A DNA stretch of 64,000 bases from Mariniphaga sp. Its GTDB lineage: Bacteria > Bacteroidota > Bacteroidia > Bacteroidales > Prolixibacteraceae. The notes beneath the pieces are model-generated. The model was not told the DNA's origin and did not search any database. It saw nothing but the letters and a program-made list of their open reading frames with translations. Below, piece by piece: positions 52,429 through 60,732 of the stretch. The stretch is from contig JAGXGA010000011.1 of the NCBI GenBank assembly GCA_024636975.1, forward strand, positions 1 through 64,000. The letters run 5' to 3'. Within the stretch, counting starts at the first letter, position 1. Each line of letters opens with the position of its first letter. Position numbers and translations under genes: made by a program.

Positions 52429-53487
52429 ATGGTAAAAAATTATAGACAGCTAACAGAAAGTATTCGAGGCAGAATTAATCCTGAAAATTTTGAATTAAGA
52501 AAATCCTTTTCAGATGAGCTTGCAACAATTTCCTACAGTGAGGTACTGACTTACATTCGAATTGCGATGAAAGGTGTTGAACCAGAATACACGCAAAGAA
52601 GTAAAGATGCAGGAGAAAGAGTAAAAGAGCATTTATCGAAAAGGCTATCTGACGTTGTTTTTAAATATCAAGGTTCTGTAATGACTGACACTCATATTAA
52701 GGGTTATAGCGACATTGACCTACTTACTATTTGTGATAAATTTTATACATATGATGCTCCCAAAATCAAGCAGATACTTGAATCAGTAGAGCAGAAAAAT
52801 AGATATAGACAGACTTCTATTGAAAAAATGGTTAAGGAAGTTAACACAAGCTCTTATCAAGGAAATGCACTTCAAGATTTAAGAAAAATAAGAATTGATA
52901 GTGAATCAATTTTAGAAGATGTTTATGATATATGCGACACAACAAAACCAAAATCAATTAAAATTAAAAATCAAAGCCTAAATCGTGAAGTTGACGTAGT
53001 TATTGCCAATTGGTATGATGATGTAACTTCAGTTATCAATGACAAAGGTGAATATCGTGGAATTCAAGTTTATAATAAAGAAACTCATTCTAAAGGAAAT
53101 GCAGATTTTCCTTTTCTAAGCATTAAACGAATTAACGAAAAAAGTGCAGATACTATTGGTAGATTAAAAAAAATGATTCGCTTTTTGAAAAACACAAAAG
53201 CTAACTCAAATCAAGAAATCGACCTAAGTAGTTTTGATATTAATGCTGTTTGTTATGACATTGAAGTTGTGAAATATCAAACACTTTCATTTTATGAACT
53301 CGTTCCTGTAATCTATAATCAGCTAAAAGAAATCTGCACCAATCAAACTAAGGCAGATAGCATCATATCGGTGGATGGAAGAGAGTATATTTTTAAATAC
53401 AATTCAAGGAAACTTGAAAATCTGAAATTGTTGCTAGCTGAAGTTGAAGGAATATTTGTTGACCTTAAAAATACACTTGGCTTATGA
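52429..53487 (+). CDS. CBASS CD-NTase (cyclic oligonucleotide synthase)
   Basis: A 352-aa nucleotidyltransferase of the CD-NTase (SMODS) type, which makes a cyclic nucleotide signal on phage infection. Catalytic residues are visible: G82-S83 in YQGSVMTDT, the metal-binding pair D95 and D97 in YSDIDLL, and the third aspartate D189 in REVDVVIAN. Length fits the family. The next gene overlaps by four bases (ATGA), so the two are co-translated and form a minimal type I CBASS operon. Bacteroidota enzymes paired with TIR-STING are known to make c-di-GMP, which is the likely product here (inference). The region is clearly AT-richer than neighbouring genes, suggesting acquisition. Confidence 0.88.
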   Translation: MVKNYRQLTESIRGRINPENFELRKSFSDELATISYSEVLTYIRIAMKGVEPEYTQRSKDAGERVKEHLSKRLSDVVFKYQGSVMTDTHIKGYSDIDLLTICDKFYTYDAPKIKQILESVEQKNRYRQTSIEKMVKEVNTSSYQGNALQDLRKIRIDSESILEDVYDICDTTKPKSIKIKNQSLNREVDVVIANWYDDVTSVINDKGEYRGIQVYNKETHSKGNADFPFLSIKRINEKSADTIGRLKKMIRFLKNTKANSNQEIDLSSFDINAVCYDIEVVKYQTLSFYELVPVIYNQLKEICTNQTKADSIISVDGREYIFKYNSRKLENLKLLLAEVEGIFVDLKNTLGL

Positions 53488-54422
53488 TTAAAAAGAGACT
53501 TTTTATAGGTTCATCCTCCGAAGAACTAAAATTAGCAGAGAAAGCAAAAGCAATTCTATCCGCAGACTTTGATGTAACCATATGGAATGAAAAAGTTTGG
53601 GATTCTTCGGTTTTTAAGATAAATCAAAATTTTCTGTCTGATTTACTTAAAGCAACTTTACAGTTTGATTTTGGAATTTTATTAGGCACTAATGACGACA
53701 AAGTCGAATTTAGGGGACAAGTAATGTTGCAACCAAGAGATAACGTGTTATTTGAATTAGGTTTGTTTACAGGTCGTTTAGGAACTTCAAAATGTGCGTT
53801 TCTAGTTGACAAAGAAATTAAACTTCTTTCTGATTTTGGTGGACTCTCCTTGGCAGTTTTTGATAATGGCAATGATAGCAGTTTTGAAAATGCGGTTAAG
53901 CAAGTCAAAGACCTTTTCATTTCAAGTTCAGATGATGAAATCAACTTTTTTCCTTCTGCTACATTAGCTTCAGTTTATTTGGAAAATCTTATTGTTCCAA
54001 CTTGTCGCTATTTAATTGAAAATAATGGATATGAACTTGAAGGTGTGAAATACAAAAAGTGCAAACTAAATATTATTGTTCCTGACAAAATCAATGATGA
54101 CGTTAATCTTCAATTCGAGAGATTAAAATCTTCTATTGACACTAAAAACGTTTCTTTCAAATATGCAGGCAGACCGAGAAATATTAGCATTGACACTCAA
54201 ATTAAAGAAGAAACACTAGTCTTTATAGACTTTCCGACAATAATCACAGGAATTAATTATGCTATTTCAAACCTACTACCCAACGACTTTAATAAACTGA
54301 GTCCAGATTATGACTCAATTCTTGAAAGAGAATTAAGACGATTTATTACAACATTAAAAAAGTTATTGATAAAACACGGATTTGATGAAATGGTGGTTGT
54401 AAAAAGAGAGAAAGATTTATGA
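53484..54422 (+). CDS. cap12: TIR-STING effector of CBASS
   Basis: A 312-aa two-domain effector. Residues 1-150 are a CAP12/Pycsar-type TIR domain (KKRLFIGSSSEELKLAEKAKAIL, and RDNVLFELGLFTGRLG with a candidate catalytic glutamate, E91), expected to destroy NAD+. Residues 158-312 match prokaryotic STING: YLENLIVPTCRYLIENNGYE, LNIIVPDKINDD, YAGRPRNISID and VFIDFPTIITGINYAIS. The arginines at 230/232 and D249 occupy positions like those that read the guanine bases of c-di-GMP in known bacterial STINGs. Signal binding should drive filament formation and NAD+ loss, killing the infected cell. The domain calls are by pattern and are confident for TIR, good for STING. Confidence 0.85.
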   Translation: MIKKRLFIGSSSEELKLAEKAKAILSADFDVTIWNEKVWDSSVFKINQNFLSDLLKATLQFDFGILLGTNDDKVEFRGQVMLQPRDNVLFELGLFTGRLGTSKCAFLVDKEIKLLSDFGGLSLAVFDNGNDSSFENAVKQVKDLFISSSDDEINFFPSATLASVYLENLIVPTCRYLIENNGYELEGVKYKKCKLNIIVPDKINDDVNLQFERLKSSIDTKNVSFKYAGRPRNISIDTQIKEETLVFIDFPTIITGINYAISNLLPNDFNKLSPDYDSILERELRRFITTLKKLLIKHGFDEMVVVKREKDL

Positions 54423-54446
54423 CTATTCTTATACTTAACGTTGTTT

Positions 54447-54465
54447 GCAAGGCTAAAAAGACCGA
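54447..54465. repeat. Direct repeat flanking the CBASS module, right copy
   Basis: Near-identical partner of 52386-52404 (one difference), 25 bases after the effector stop. Confidence 0.75.
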
Positions 54466-54690
54466 GGTATATTAATAAATGGACTAACAATTTGAAAAAA
54501 CAGACAAAAAAAATTGATTCTTTGATTGAAGGTTGGTGCAAGAAAAAATTAGTTTTTGCATACCCCCTTCTGCCCTTCAGGACAGTTGGGGAAGCCTATG
54601 TGCATTGCACACACAAATCGCACAAACCGACCCACAGACCAAAATTTGTAAATGAGTGCAATTTAGCCACCAAACAAAAACCGCCTCTCT

Positions 54691-57081
54691 ATGGTAAATC
54701 CTGAATATATTAGTCAACTTGTTATTCGTTCAAAAACAGAACTAAAAAAGCATTATAATCTAGAAGATATTGGATTTGACGACTTTGAAATTATCAACTT
54801 CTACCTAATTAATAAAACTCTAAACCAAGACAAATATAATTTGGCAATTAATGTTCCGCAAAGAGATGATAAAAGGGACTTCTACATCCCTGCAATATTA
54901 TCAGTTGCAGCGACCTTATTTTTTCAAAACTACATTGACGATAAAACAAAATACAAGAACGGTGATATTTTACAAAAAGACGGAAAAAGATACAGGTACG
55001 ACAAAAAGAACATTGATGGCACTCATACTTTATCTGGAAATGGATGTACATTACCAAGTGTAAAAGATAAATCATTAAAAAAGTATATTGTAACAACAGC
55101 AAACCTTACTGACAGAAAAGTCAAAACAAAATTTAATCATTATAAAAATCTTTTCAAACTCATATTTGGAGAAGATTATGTCCCCTCAAAATTCACATAT
55201 AAAACTGCAATTATTCTTGAAAAGAAAGATTTTTTAGAAACCCTTAATGACGAGAAGATACCAGAGATTGAATTGAAAAAGGCAATCCCTTTAAAATGGG
55301 TGACTAAAAAAGGGATTGAAAAAGATGAATCGGACTATATTCCAATTGAACCTATGATTTATCTTTTGCCAGATTATGAGACTTTTAAAGAGTTGGTTTT
55401 TGATGAAATAGAGAATTTAGATTCGGTAATTTTTATAGGGAAAAACAAGTACGAACCTTTTATCACTCAAATAAAGCGTGATTTACGGAAAGGCAATATC
55501 CCTAAAGCAATTTTTATCGGAAGTAATAATATTGAAAACTTTGATAATCTTAAAACTTGGAAATGGACTCAGTCAGAGACAAACTATTTTAACAACATTG
55601 AAGACAGTTCTATTGAATTGATAACCGTTAAGCCTGAAAGTTTTCTGAATAATATTGAAAAATTTGAGAAGCGGATTTTGGAAATTGATAATGAATACTG
55701 TTTCAATATTAAAAATCTTTTCAGACTTAAAAAGATACTTTATTCAACTGTTTTGCCGAGCAAATCCCTTCGCCTTGCAAGTCAGCTAGAATACATTAAT
55801 CATATTTATGAAAAAGAGATTAAAAGTATCGTTTCTGAATCCTTTTTAGAAATTAATGAGAACCCAGAAAAGATTATAAATGAACTAACAGTATTAGCGA
55901 AAGAAATAATAAACAGTATTTCAACTGAAAAATTCAATCAGTTAATTCGGTTAGAAAAGACAGATATTTTAATTGTTTCAGAAAGATTTAAGGATGCTTG
56001 GCAAGAAGACCTTAATAGTAAAGAATTCGTTAGCACTTTTGGGAAGACAAAGCTGCTTAGTTTCAAAGAATTCAAGCAGCAAATCGGTAAATTCAAATCA
56101 AGAAAAAATATATCAATACTTACAATATTTGGATTCTCAGATATTCCAACTGATATTTTGCGAATTATTTCCCAAACATCCAACAATTTTTCATTAGTCT
56201 TATATCCAGAAGAAAATCAACTTGTTGAGAAGCTTTTAAATAAATGTCAGAATGAATCAAATCAGGAATTCGGGTCAACAGAACGATATATTTTGAGCAA
56301 GATAGAATACCCAATAGTTGAAAAGGATGAGGATATCTCCGGTATCATTTTAAAATTCTACGAACAAGAAAGCTTTGAAAATAAATCATATCATTATGAG
56401 TATAGTGAAAATATAGAATATGAAATCACTTCTATTGGTGGTGAAAAAACCATTTTGGAAGGTAGCAAGACAATACTACTTTCAAAAGATAATTTAAAAA
56501 GAAAAGAGAAAGTTTCAAATCTTATTATTGGAGATAATATCAGGATTTACGAGAATACTTCAAAGGAAAGATTATTTCAAATTGCAACAGAGAATGACAA
56601 GAAAGGAAAACTTATTGAAATCATTGAAACTTCCAAAATATGGAAGCAATGTCTTAAAAATTATTTTGTAAAAAAAGAATCTACAAACTTTGGTTTTGAA
56701 GAATTGTTAGCTGAACTTGTTGTTAATGGTGCTAAAATTCAAATCATTACAGTAAAAAAATGGCTCAGCCTAGAAGATAAGGATTTATTTCCATCACAAA
56801 CACTGAACTTAATAGCAATTAAGAAGACCATTGACTGTGATGTCTTTAATAATAGTTTCGATGATATTAAACGTTGCAAAAAAGCATACAGAAGTATAAT
56901 GATAGCCTTGGGAAGAGACCTAAGCGATGAAATAATGGATTACATAATTTCTGACAAAAAAGTTATTGGTAAAATATTAGAACAATTTAGCGAAGAACAT
57001 ATTGCTAAATTTATTGATGCAAGTGCGCCATTACAAACAATTGAAAAAATTCAAATACTTGAAAATTGTGAACATGAGTAA
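54691..57081 (+). CDS. DrmE-like protein of a DISARM-type operon
   Basis: A 796-aa protein that I do not recognise by motif. I call it DrmE-like because it is the first gene of an operon with drmA and drmB, has about the size of DrmE in class 2 DISARM, and DrmE has no other recognised domain. Visible features are an N-terminal helical segment, a central region with FIGKNKYEPFITQIKRDLRKG and ILTIFGFSDIPTDILRIISQTSNNFSLVLYP (a Rossmann-like or helicase-like core is possible), and a C-terminal helical part. No membrane segment. Its stop overlaps the drmA start by eight bases (ATGAGTAA). Strongly AT-rich. Confidence 0.6.
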   Translation: MVNPEYISQLVIRSKTELKKHYNLEDIGFDDFEIINFYLINKTLNQDKYNLAINVPQRDDKRDFYIPAILSVAATLFFQNYIDDKTKYKNGDILQKDGKRYRYDKKNIDGTHTLSGNGCTLPSVKDKSLKKYIVTTANLTDRKVKTKFNHYKNLFKLIFGEDYVPSKFTYKTAIILEKKDFLETLNDEKIPEIELKKAIPLKWVTKKGIEKDESDYIPIEPMIYLLPDYETFKELVFDEIENLDSVIFIGKNKYEPFITQIKRDLRKGNIPKAIFIGSNNIENFDNLKTWKWTQSETNYFNNIEDSSIELITVKPESFLNNIEKFEKRILEIDNEYCFNIKNLFRLKKILYSTVLPSKSLRLASQLEYINHIYEKEIKSIVSESFLEINENPEKIINELTVLAKEIINSISTEKFNQLIRLEKTDILIVSERFKDAWQEDLNSKEFVSTFGKTKLLSFKEFKQQIGKFKSRKNISILTIFGFSDIPTDILRIISQTSNNFSLVLYPEENQLVEKLLNKCQNESNQEFGSTERYILSKIEYPIVEKDEDISGIILKFYEQESFENKSYHYEYSENIEYEITSIGGEKTILEGSKTILLSKDNLKRKEKVSNLIIGDNIRIYENTSKERLFQIATENDKKGKLIEIIETSKIWKQCLKNYFVKKESTNFGFEELLAELVVNGAKIQIITVKKWLSLEDKDLFPSQTLNLIAIKKTIDCDVFNNSFDDIKRCKKAYRSIMIALGRDLSDEIMDYIISDKKVIGKILEQFSEEHIAKFIDASAPLQTIEKIQILENCEHE

Positions 57082-60000
57082 TATAGATGATAATTTAGCA
57101 AGGCAAAAATTTCAGGACAGAATAACCAAAGGTATGTTAGGTCCAGGTTCTGATACTTGGGGAGTAGCCGACAATGAAGAAATCATCTCAGATTATCCCT
57201 TAATAAGATATTTTACAGGAGTTTTATTTCCAGACAAAACTAATCCTGATACACAGTTAGACAGCGATACTGCGGATGTTGAAAATGAAAGTGAAGAGAA
57301 TGAAGAACTGGAAGAATCCAATATTAAAAAAGAAGTTTTAGATATTATAGAAGAGAATAGTGTTTCAACAAAGAAGGAAAATGAAGAAGATTTGACACTT
57401 AGCCAAAATAGCTTTTTCCCAACAAATATTGGTCTTACAATTTGTCTTACCGATTCAGTTGAAAACGTAAATGTTGATTTTTCATTTGGACTTTATTATC
57501 AACCAACCTTTAAAGAAAAAAAAATCAAAATTAATAAAGCTGGGTATGATTCATTTTTTGAAGATAAAATTCCTTACCAATTACCATTTAAAGATAAATT
57601 GAAATTTGATGGTGAGTTTATGTTTCTTGAAAATGATTTGGATGGTCATTCTGGAGGACGTGATAAAATCCGTAGTGGGGATTATCAAAGTTTTGACGAA
57701 TTCAGAAACAGTAAAAACTTAGTCGATACTTCTGCTAAGTATTACATTGGTTATCTTGAAAAATTAATTAGCAGGGCATGGAAAAGAAAGCATTTTTTGC
57801 GAAAACTTACGATTAAAATTGAACCGACTTCTGAACCAATTACAATTGAACTTCCGGATAAATTACATAAAGAACTAAAGGTTGGCTACAATGTAAAAAC
57901 ATACTTTCATCAAGGTAGGAAATATGTAAAGATACAACTCGTTAATATTTCAGTTCCCCATCCTAAAAATAAGTTCTCTAATAAAAATGAGAAACTAAAT
58001 TCAAAATGTTTATTTCAAGCAGATATATCTGTTACGTCAAATAATATTTTGCCATATAAAACGCAGTATGAGCGATTTCCTTTCGACAATGAAGCCGAAA
58101 GATTAAATTTCATTTACCGTAAGATTAAATCATTCGGAATAGGACATAATTGTGCCGTGGATTGGGAAGGTGAAAAACCGACCATAATTAAGACGAGCTT
58201 TTTACCTCATGCTGATATTAAAGATGTAAAAAACGATTTTGACGATGCTAATGACACAAAACTTAATGATGCTTTAAATATTAAGAATCTATCAACTTTT
58301 GGTTTACCCAAAAACAAGGTTATTGAAAGCTTGAAATATTTCATTTCACTGTATGAACAATGGATAATAAATCAAAAATTACAAACTAAAAGTCTTGATT
58401 TTAACGATACTGAAATAAGTTTAGCTATTATTTCAAAACAAACCGAAAACCTAAACAGGTTAAAAGAAAGCATCGTATTGCTTGAAGATGATAATATCTT
58501 CAAAGCCTTTCAAATGGCAAATACAGCAATGTATATCCAAATGGTAACTTCAAATGATAAAGATTTTGGGAAAGACGAAAAGGAATTATCGGAACTTACC
58601 CATAATGTTGATTACAATAGTCTTGATTTTTTTAGGAAATACAATGCAGAGCAAAGAAAAATTGAAGGCAAAATAAAGTTTATTCTAAGATATAGACCAT
58701 TTCAATTAGCGTTTATGCTTCTCAGTATTGATGGAGTTGTAAATAATCAAAGTAAGTCGAGAAAAGAAATTGTTGATTTGATATGGTTTCCCACAGGTGG
58801 TGGAAAAACAGAAGCATATCTTGCCGTTACAGCTCTTGCAATTATTTGGAGACGTTTAAATAATGAAATTGGATATGAAGGAACTACTGTAATAATGCGT
58901 TATACTTTACGGTTGTTAACAGCTCAGCAATTTGAACGGGCATCTCGATTAATTTCCGCACTTGAATTTCTGAGGCAACAACCTGAATTTAATGCTGTTT
59001 TACGAACAGAACCAATTTCAATCGGCCTTTGGGTTGGAATGGCTTCAACTCCAAATAAACTTGAAGTTGCAAAAAAGAAAATTGATGAAATTGAAAAAGA
59101 ATGTGACCGAAAAAATGGGAATCCGAAAGAAAAAAATATATTTCAAATAAGTGCCTGCCCTTGGTGTGGAACAAAACTTATTTCGAAAAATGAAGGTAAA
59201 TGGGATTATGGTTTTGATTATACCCGAACCGATTTAAAGCTTAACTGCCTCAATAAAAATTGCGCATTTCATAAAAAGCTTCCAATACAAGTTGTTGATG
59301 AGCTTTTATACGAAAATCCACCAACTCTCCTATTTGGAACGGTCGACAAATTTGCAATGTTAGCTTGGCAAGAAAAAGCATTTATGTTTTTCAATACTCA
59401 TGACGATAGTAAACTACCACCCGATTTAATTATTCAAGATGAACTTCACCTATTGAGTGGTCCTTTAGGTTCTATAACTGGCATTTACGAAAGTGTAATA
59501 GAATTACTTTCCACAAAAAATGGGCATGCTCCTAAAATAATTGCGTCAACGGCGACAACTCGAAATACAGATTCGCAAATAAAAAAATTGTATGGGAATA
59601 GAAACGTAAATGTGTTTCCACCAACAGGGATTACGCAAGAAGACAGCTTTTTCGCGAAGGAAGATAATAGTAAAAGCAAGAGAAGATATTTGGGTTTTAT
59701 GCCTACTGGGAAAACTGCAATTGACACACAGTTACAAATACTTGCTCATTTATTGGTTGCTCGCTTAGAAGTTTATCTTGATAACAAAACCAAAGGCTCT
59801 GCAAATAATTATTGGAGCCTCGTTTCTTATTACAACAGCTTACGTGATGTTGGGCGTACAAATAATAAAGTTGGGGATGAAATAACAACTTATACTGGAT
59901 TCTTACAAAATAGACTTTCATCTATTTTTCCTGGTTCTATCGATGACTACAGGTATAATTTCTTAGGAATTTACTCAAGAACAAAAGAACTTACAAGTAG

Positions 60001-60730
60001 AATTCAAAGTGAAAGAATTAAGGAAACGCTGAGTGAAATTGAAAGAGAATTTTCAGAAAAAAGCTTTTCAACCGACGAAACAGGTAGGAAATATTTGAAT
60101 GATGTTGTCGATATAATTCTTGCAACAAATATGATTTCGGTTGGAATTGATATAAGTCGGTTGAATATCATGTTGTTGAATGGAATGCCAAAGAATATTG
60201 CAGAATACATTCAGGCATCAAGTCGTGTTGGTAGAAGCACAAAGGGACTTGCAATAACACTTTTTGACCCGAATAGGGCAAGAGAAAAATCTTATTTTGA
60301 ACATTTTAAAACCTTCCATCAAACTTTTTACAAAGCTGTAGAGCCAATAAGTGTTACTCCATTTACTGAGAATACAATCAATAAAATGCTATCAAGTATG
60401 CTTGTTGCCTTTATACGTCAAAACTACCCGGGAGAGTTAAACCGAAAGAATCAAGCTGGCTATTTTACTAAAGATAAAATTCAACCTTTATTAGCATTTA
60501 TAAAAAACCGTTTCATAAATCAAAAAGATGATTGTGAATTGTTTGAGAGAGAGATAAAAAGATTAGCAGATGAATGGGAGGAAAAGATAAGTCAAGTCAA
60601 TTTACAAAAGTATGATGAGCTTTTATTGAAACCAGGTGAACATGATGGAGATATTGAAGATTGGATTTTAATGCAATCTATGCGAGAAGTTGACACAAAT
60701 ACCTACATCCAAATTAAAGGAAACAAATAG
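57074..60730 (+). CDS. drmA: DrmA-like DISARM helicase
   Basis: About 1218 aa from the ATG at 57074 (MSNIDDNLARQKFQDRITKG); the track start at 57002 lies within the upstream gene. An SF2-type helicase: Walker A WFPTGGGKTEAYL at about 571-583, DELHLLSGP (DExH box) near 788, ASTATTRN (motif III) and, in the second lobe, MISVGIDISRLNIML and QASSRVGRS (motif VI). A zinc-binding insert (CPWCGTKL and CLNKNCAFH) lies between the first motifs. This is the architecture of DrmA. The first 560 residues are a long unassigned region. Two bases separate its stop from drmB. Confidence 0.85.
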   Translation: MSNIDDNLARQKFQDRITKGMLGPGSDTWGVADNEEIISDYPLIRYFTGVLFPDKTNPDTQLDSDTADVENESEENEELEESNIKKEVLDIIEENSVSTKKENEEDLTLSQNSFFPTNIGLTICLTDSVENVNVDFSFGLYYQPTFKEKKIKINKAGYDSFFEDKIPYQLPFKDKLKFDGEFMFLENDLDGHSGGRDKIRSGDYQSFDEFRNSKNLVDTSAKYYIGYLEKLISRAWKRKHFLRKLTIKIEPTSEPITIELPDKLHKELKVGYNVKTYFHQGRKYVKIQLVNISVPHPKNKFSNKNEKLNSKCLFQADISVTSNNILPYKTQYERFPFDNEAERLNFIYRKIKSFGIGHNCAVDWEGEKPTIIKTSFLPHADIKDVKNDFDDANDTKLNDALNIKNLSTFGLPKNKVIESLKYFISLYEQWIINQKLQTKSLDFNDTEISLAIISKQTENLNRLKESIVLLEDDNIFKAFQMANTAMYIQMVTSNDKDFGKDEKELSELTHNVDYNSLDFFRKYNAEQRKIEGKIKFILRYRPFQLAFMLLSIDGVVNNQSKSRKEIVDLIWFPTGGGKTEAYLAVTALAIIWRRLNNEIGYEGTTVIMRYTLRLLTAQQFERASRLISALEFLRQQPEFNAVLRTEPISIGLWVGMASTPNKLEVAKKKIDEIEKECDRKNGNPKEKNIFQISACPWCGTKLISKNEGKWDYGFDYTRTDLKLNCLNKNCAFHKKLPIQVVDELLYENPPTLLFGTVDKFAMLAWQEKAFMFFNTHDDSKLPPDLIIQDELHLLSGPLGSITGIYESVIELLSTKNGHAPKIIASTATTRNTDSQIKKLYGNRNVNVFPPTGITQEDSFFAKEDNSKSKRRYLGFMPTGKTAIDTQLQILAHLLVARLEVYLDNKTKGSANNYWSLVSYYNSLRDVGRTNNKVGDEITTYTGFLQNRLSSIFPGSIDDYRYNFLGIYSRTKELTSRIQSERIKETLSEIEREFSEKSFSTDETGRKYLNDVVDIILATNMISVGIDISRLNIMLLNGMPKNIAEYIQASSRVGRSTKGLAITLFDPNRAREKSYFEHFKTFHQTFYKAVEPISVTPFTENTINKMLSSMLVAFIRQNYPGELNRKNQAGYFTKDKIQPLLAFIKNRFINQKDDCELFEREIKRLADEWEEKISQVNLQKYDELLLKPGEHDGDIEDWILMQSMREVDTNTYIQIKGNK

Positions 60731-60732
60731 TT

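Noticed and set aside
54441-54704. 87-aa ORF between CBASS and the DISARM-like operon
   Set aside because: Starts at a TTG inside the direct repeat, overlaps the next gene's start and has an unnatural composition; probably leader DNA.
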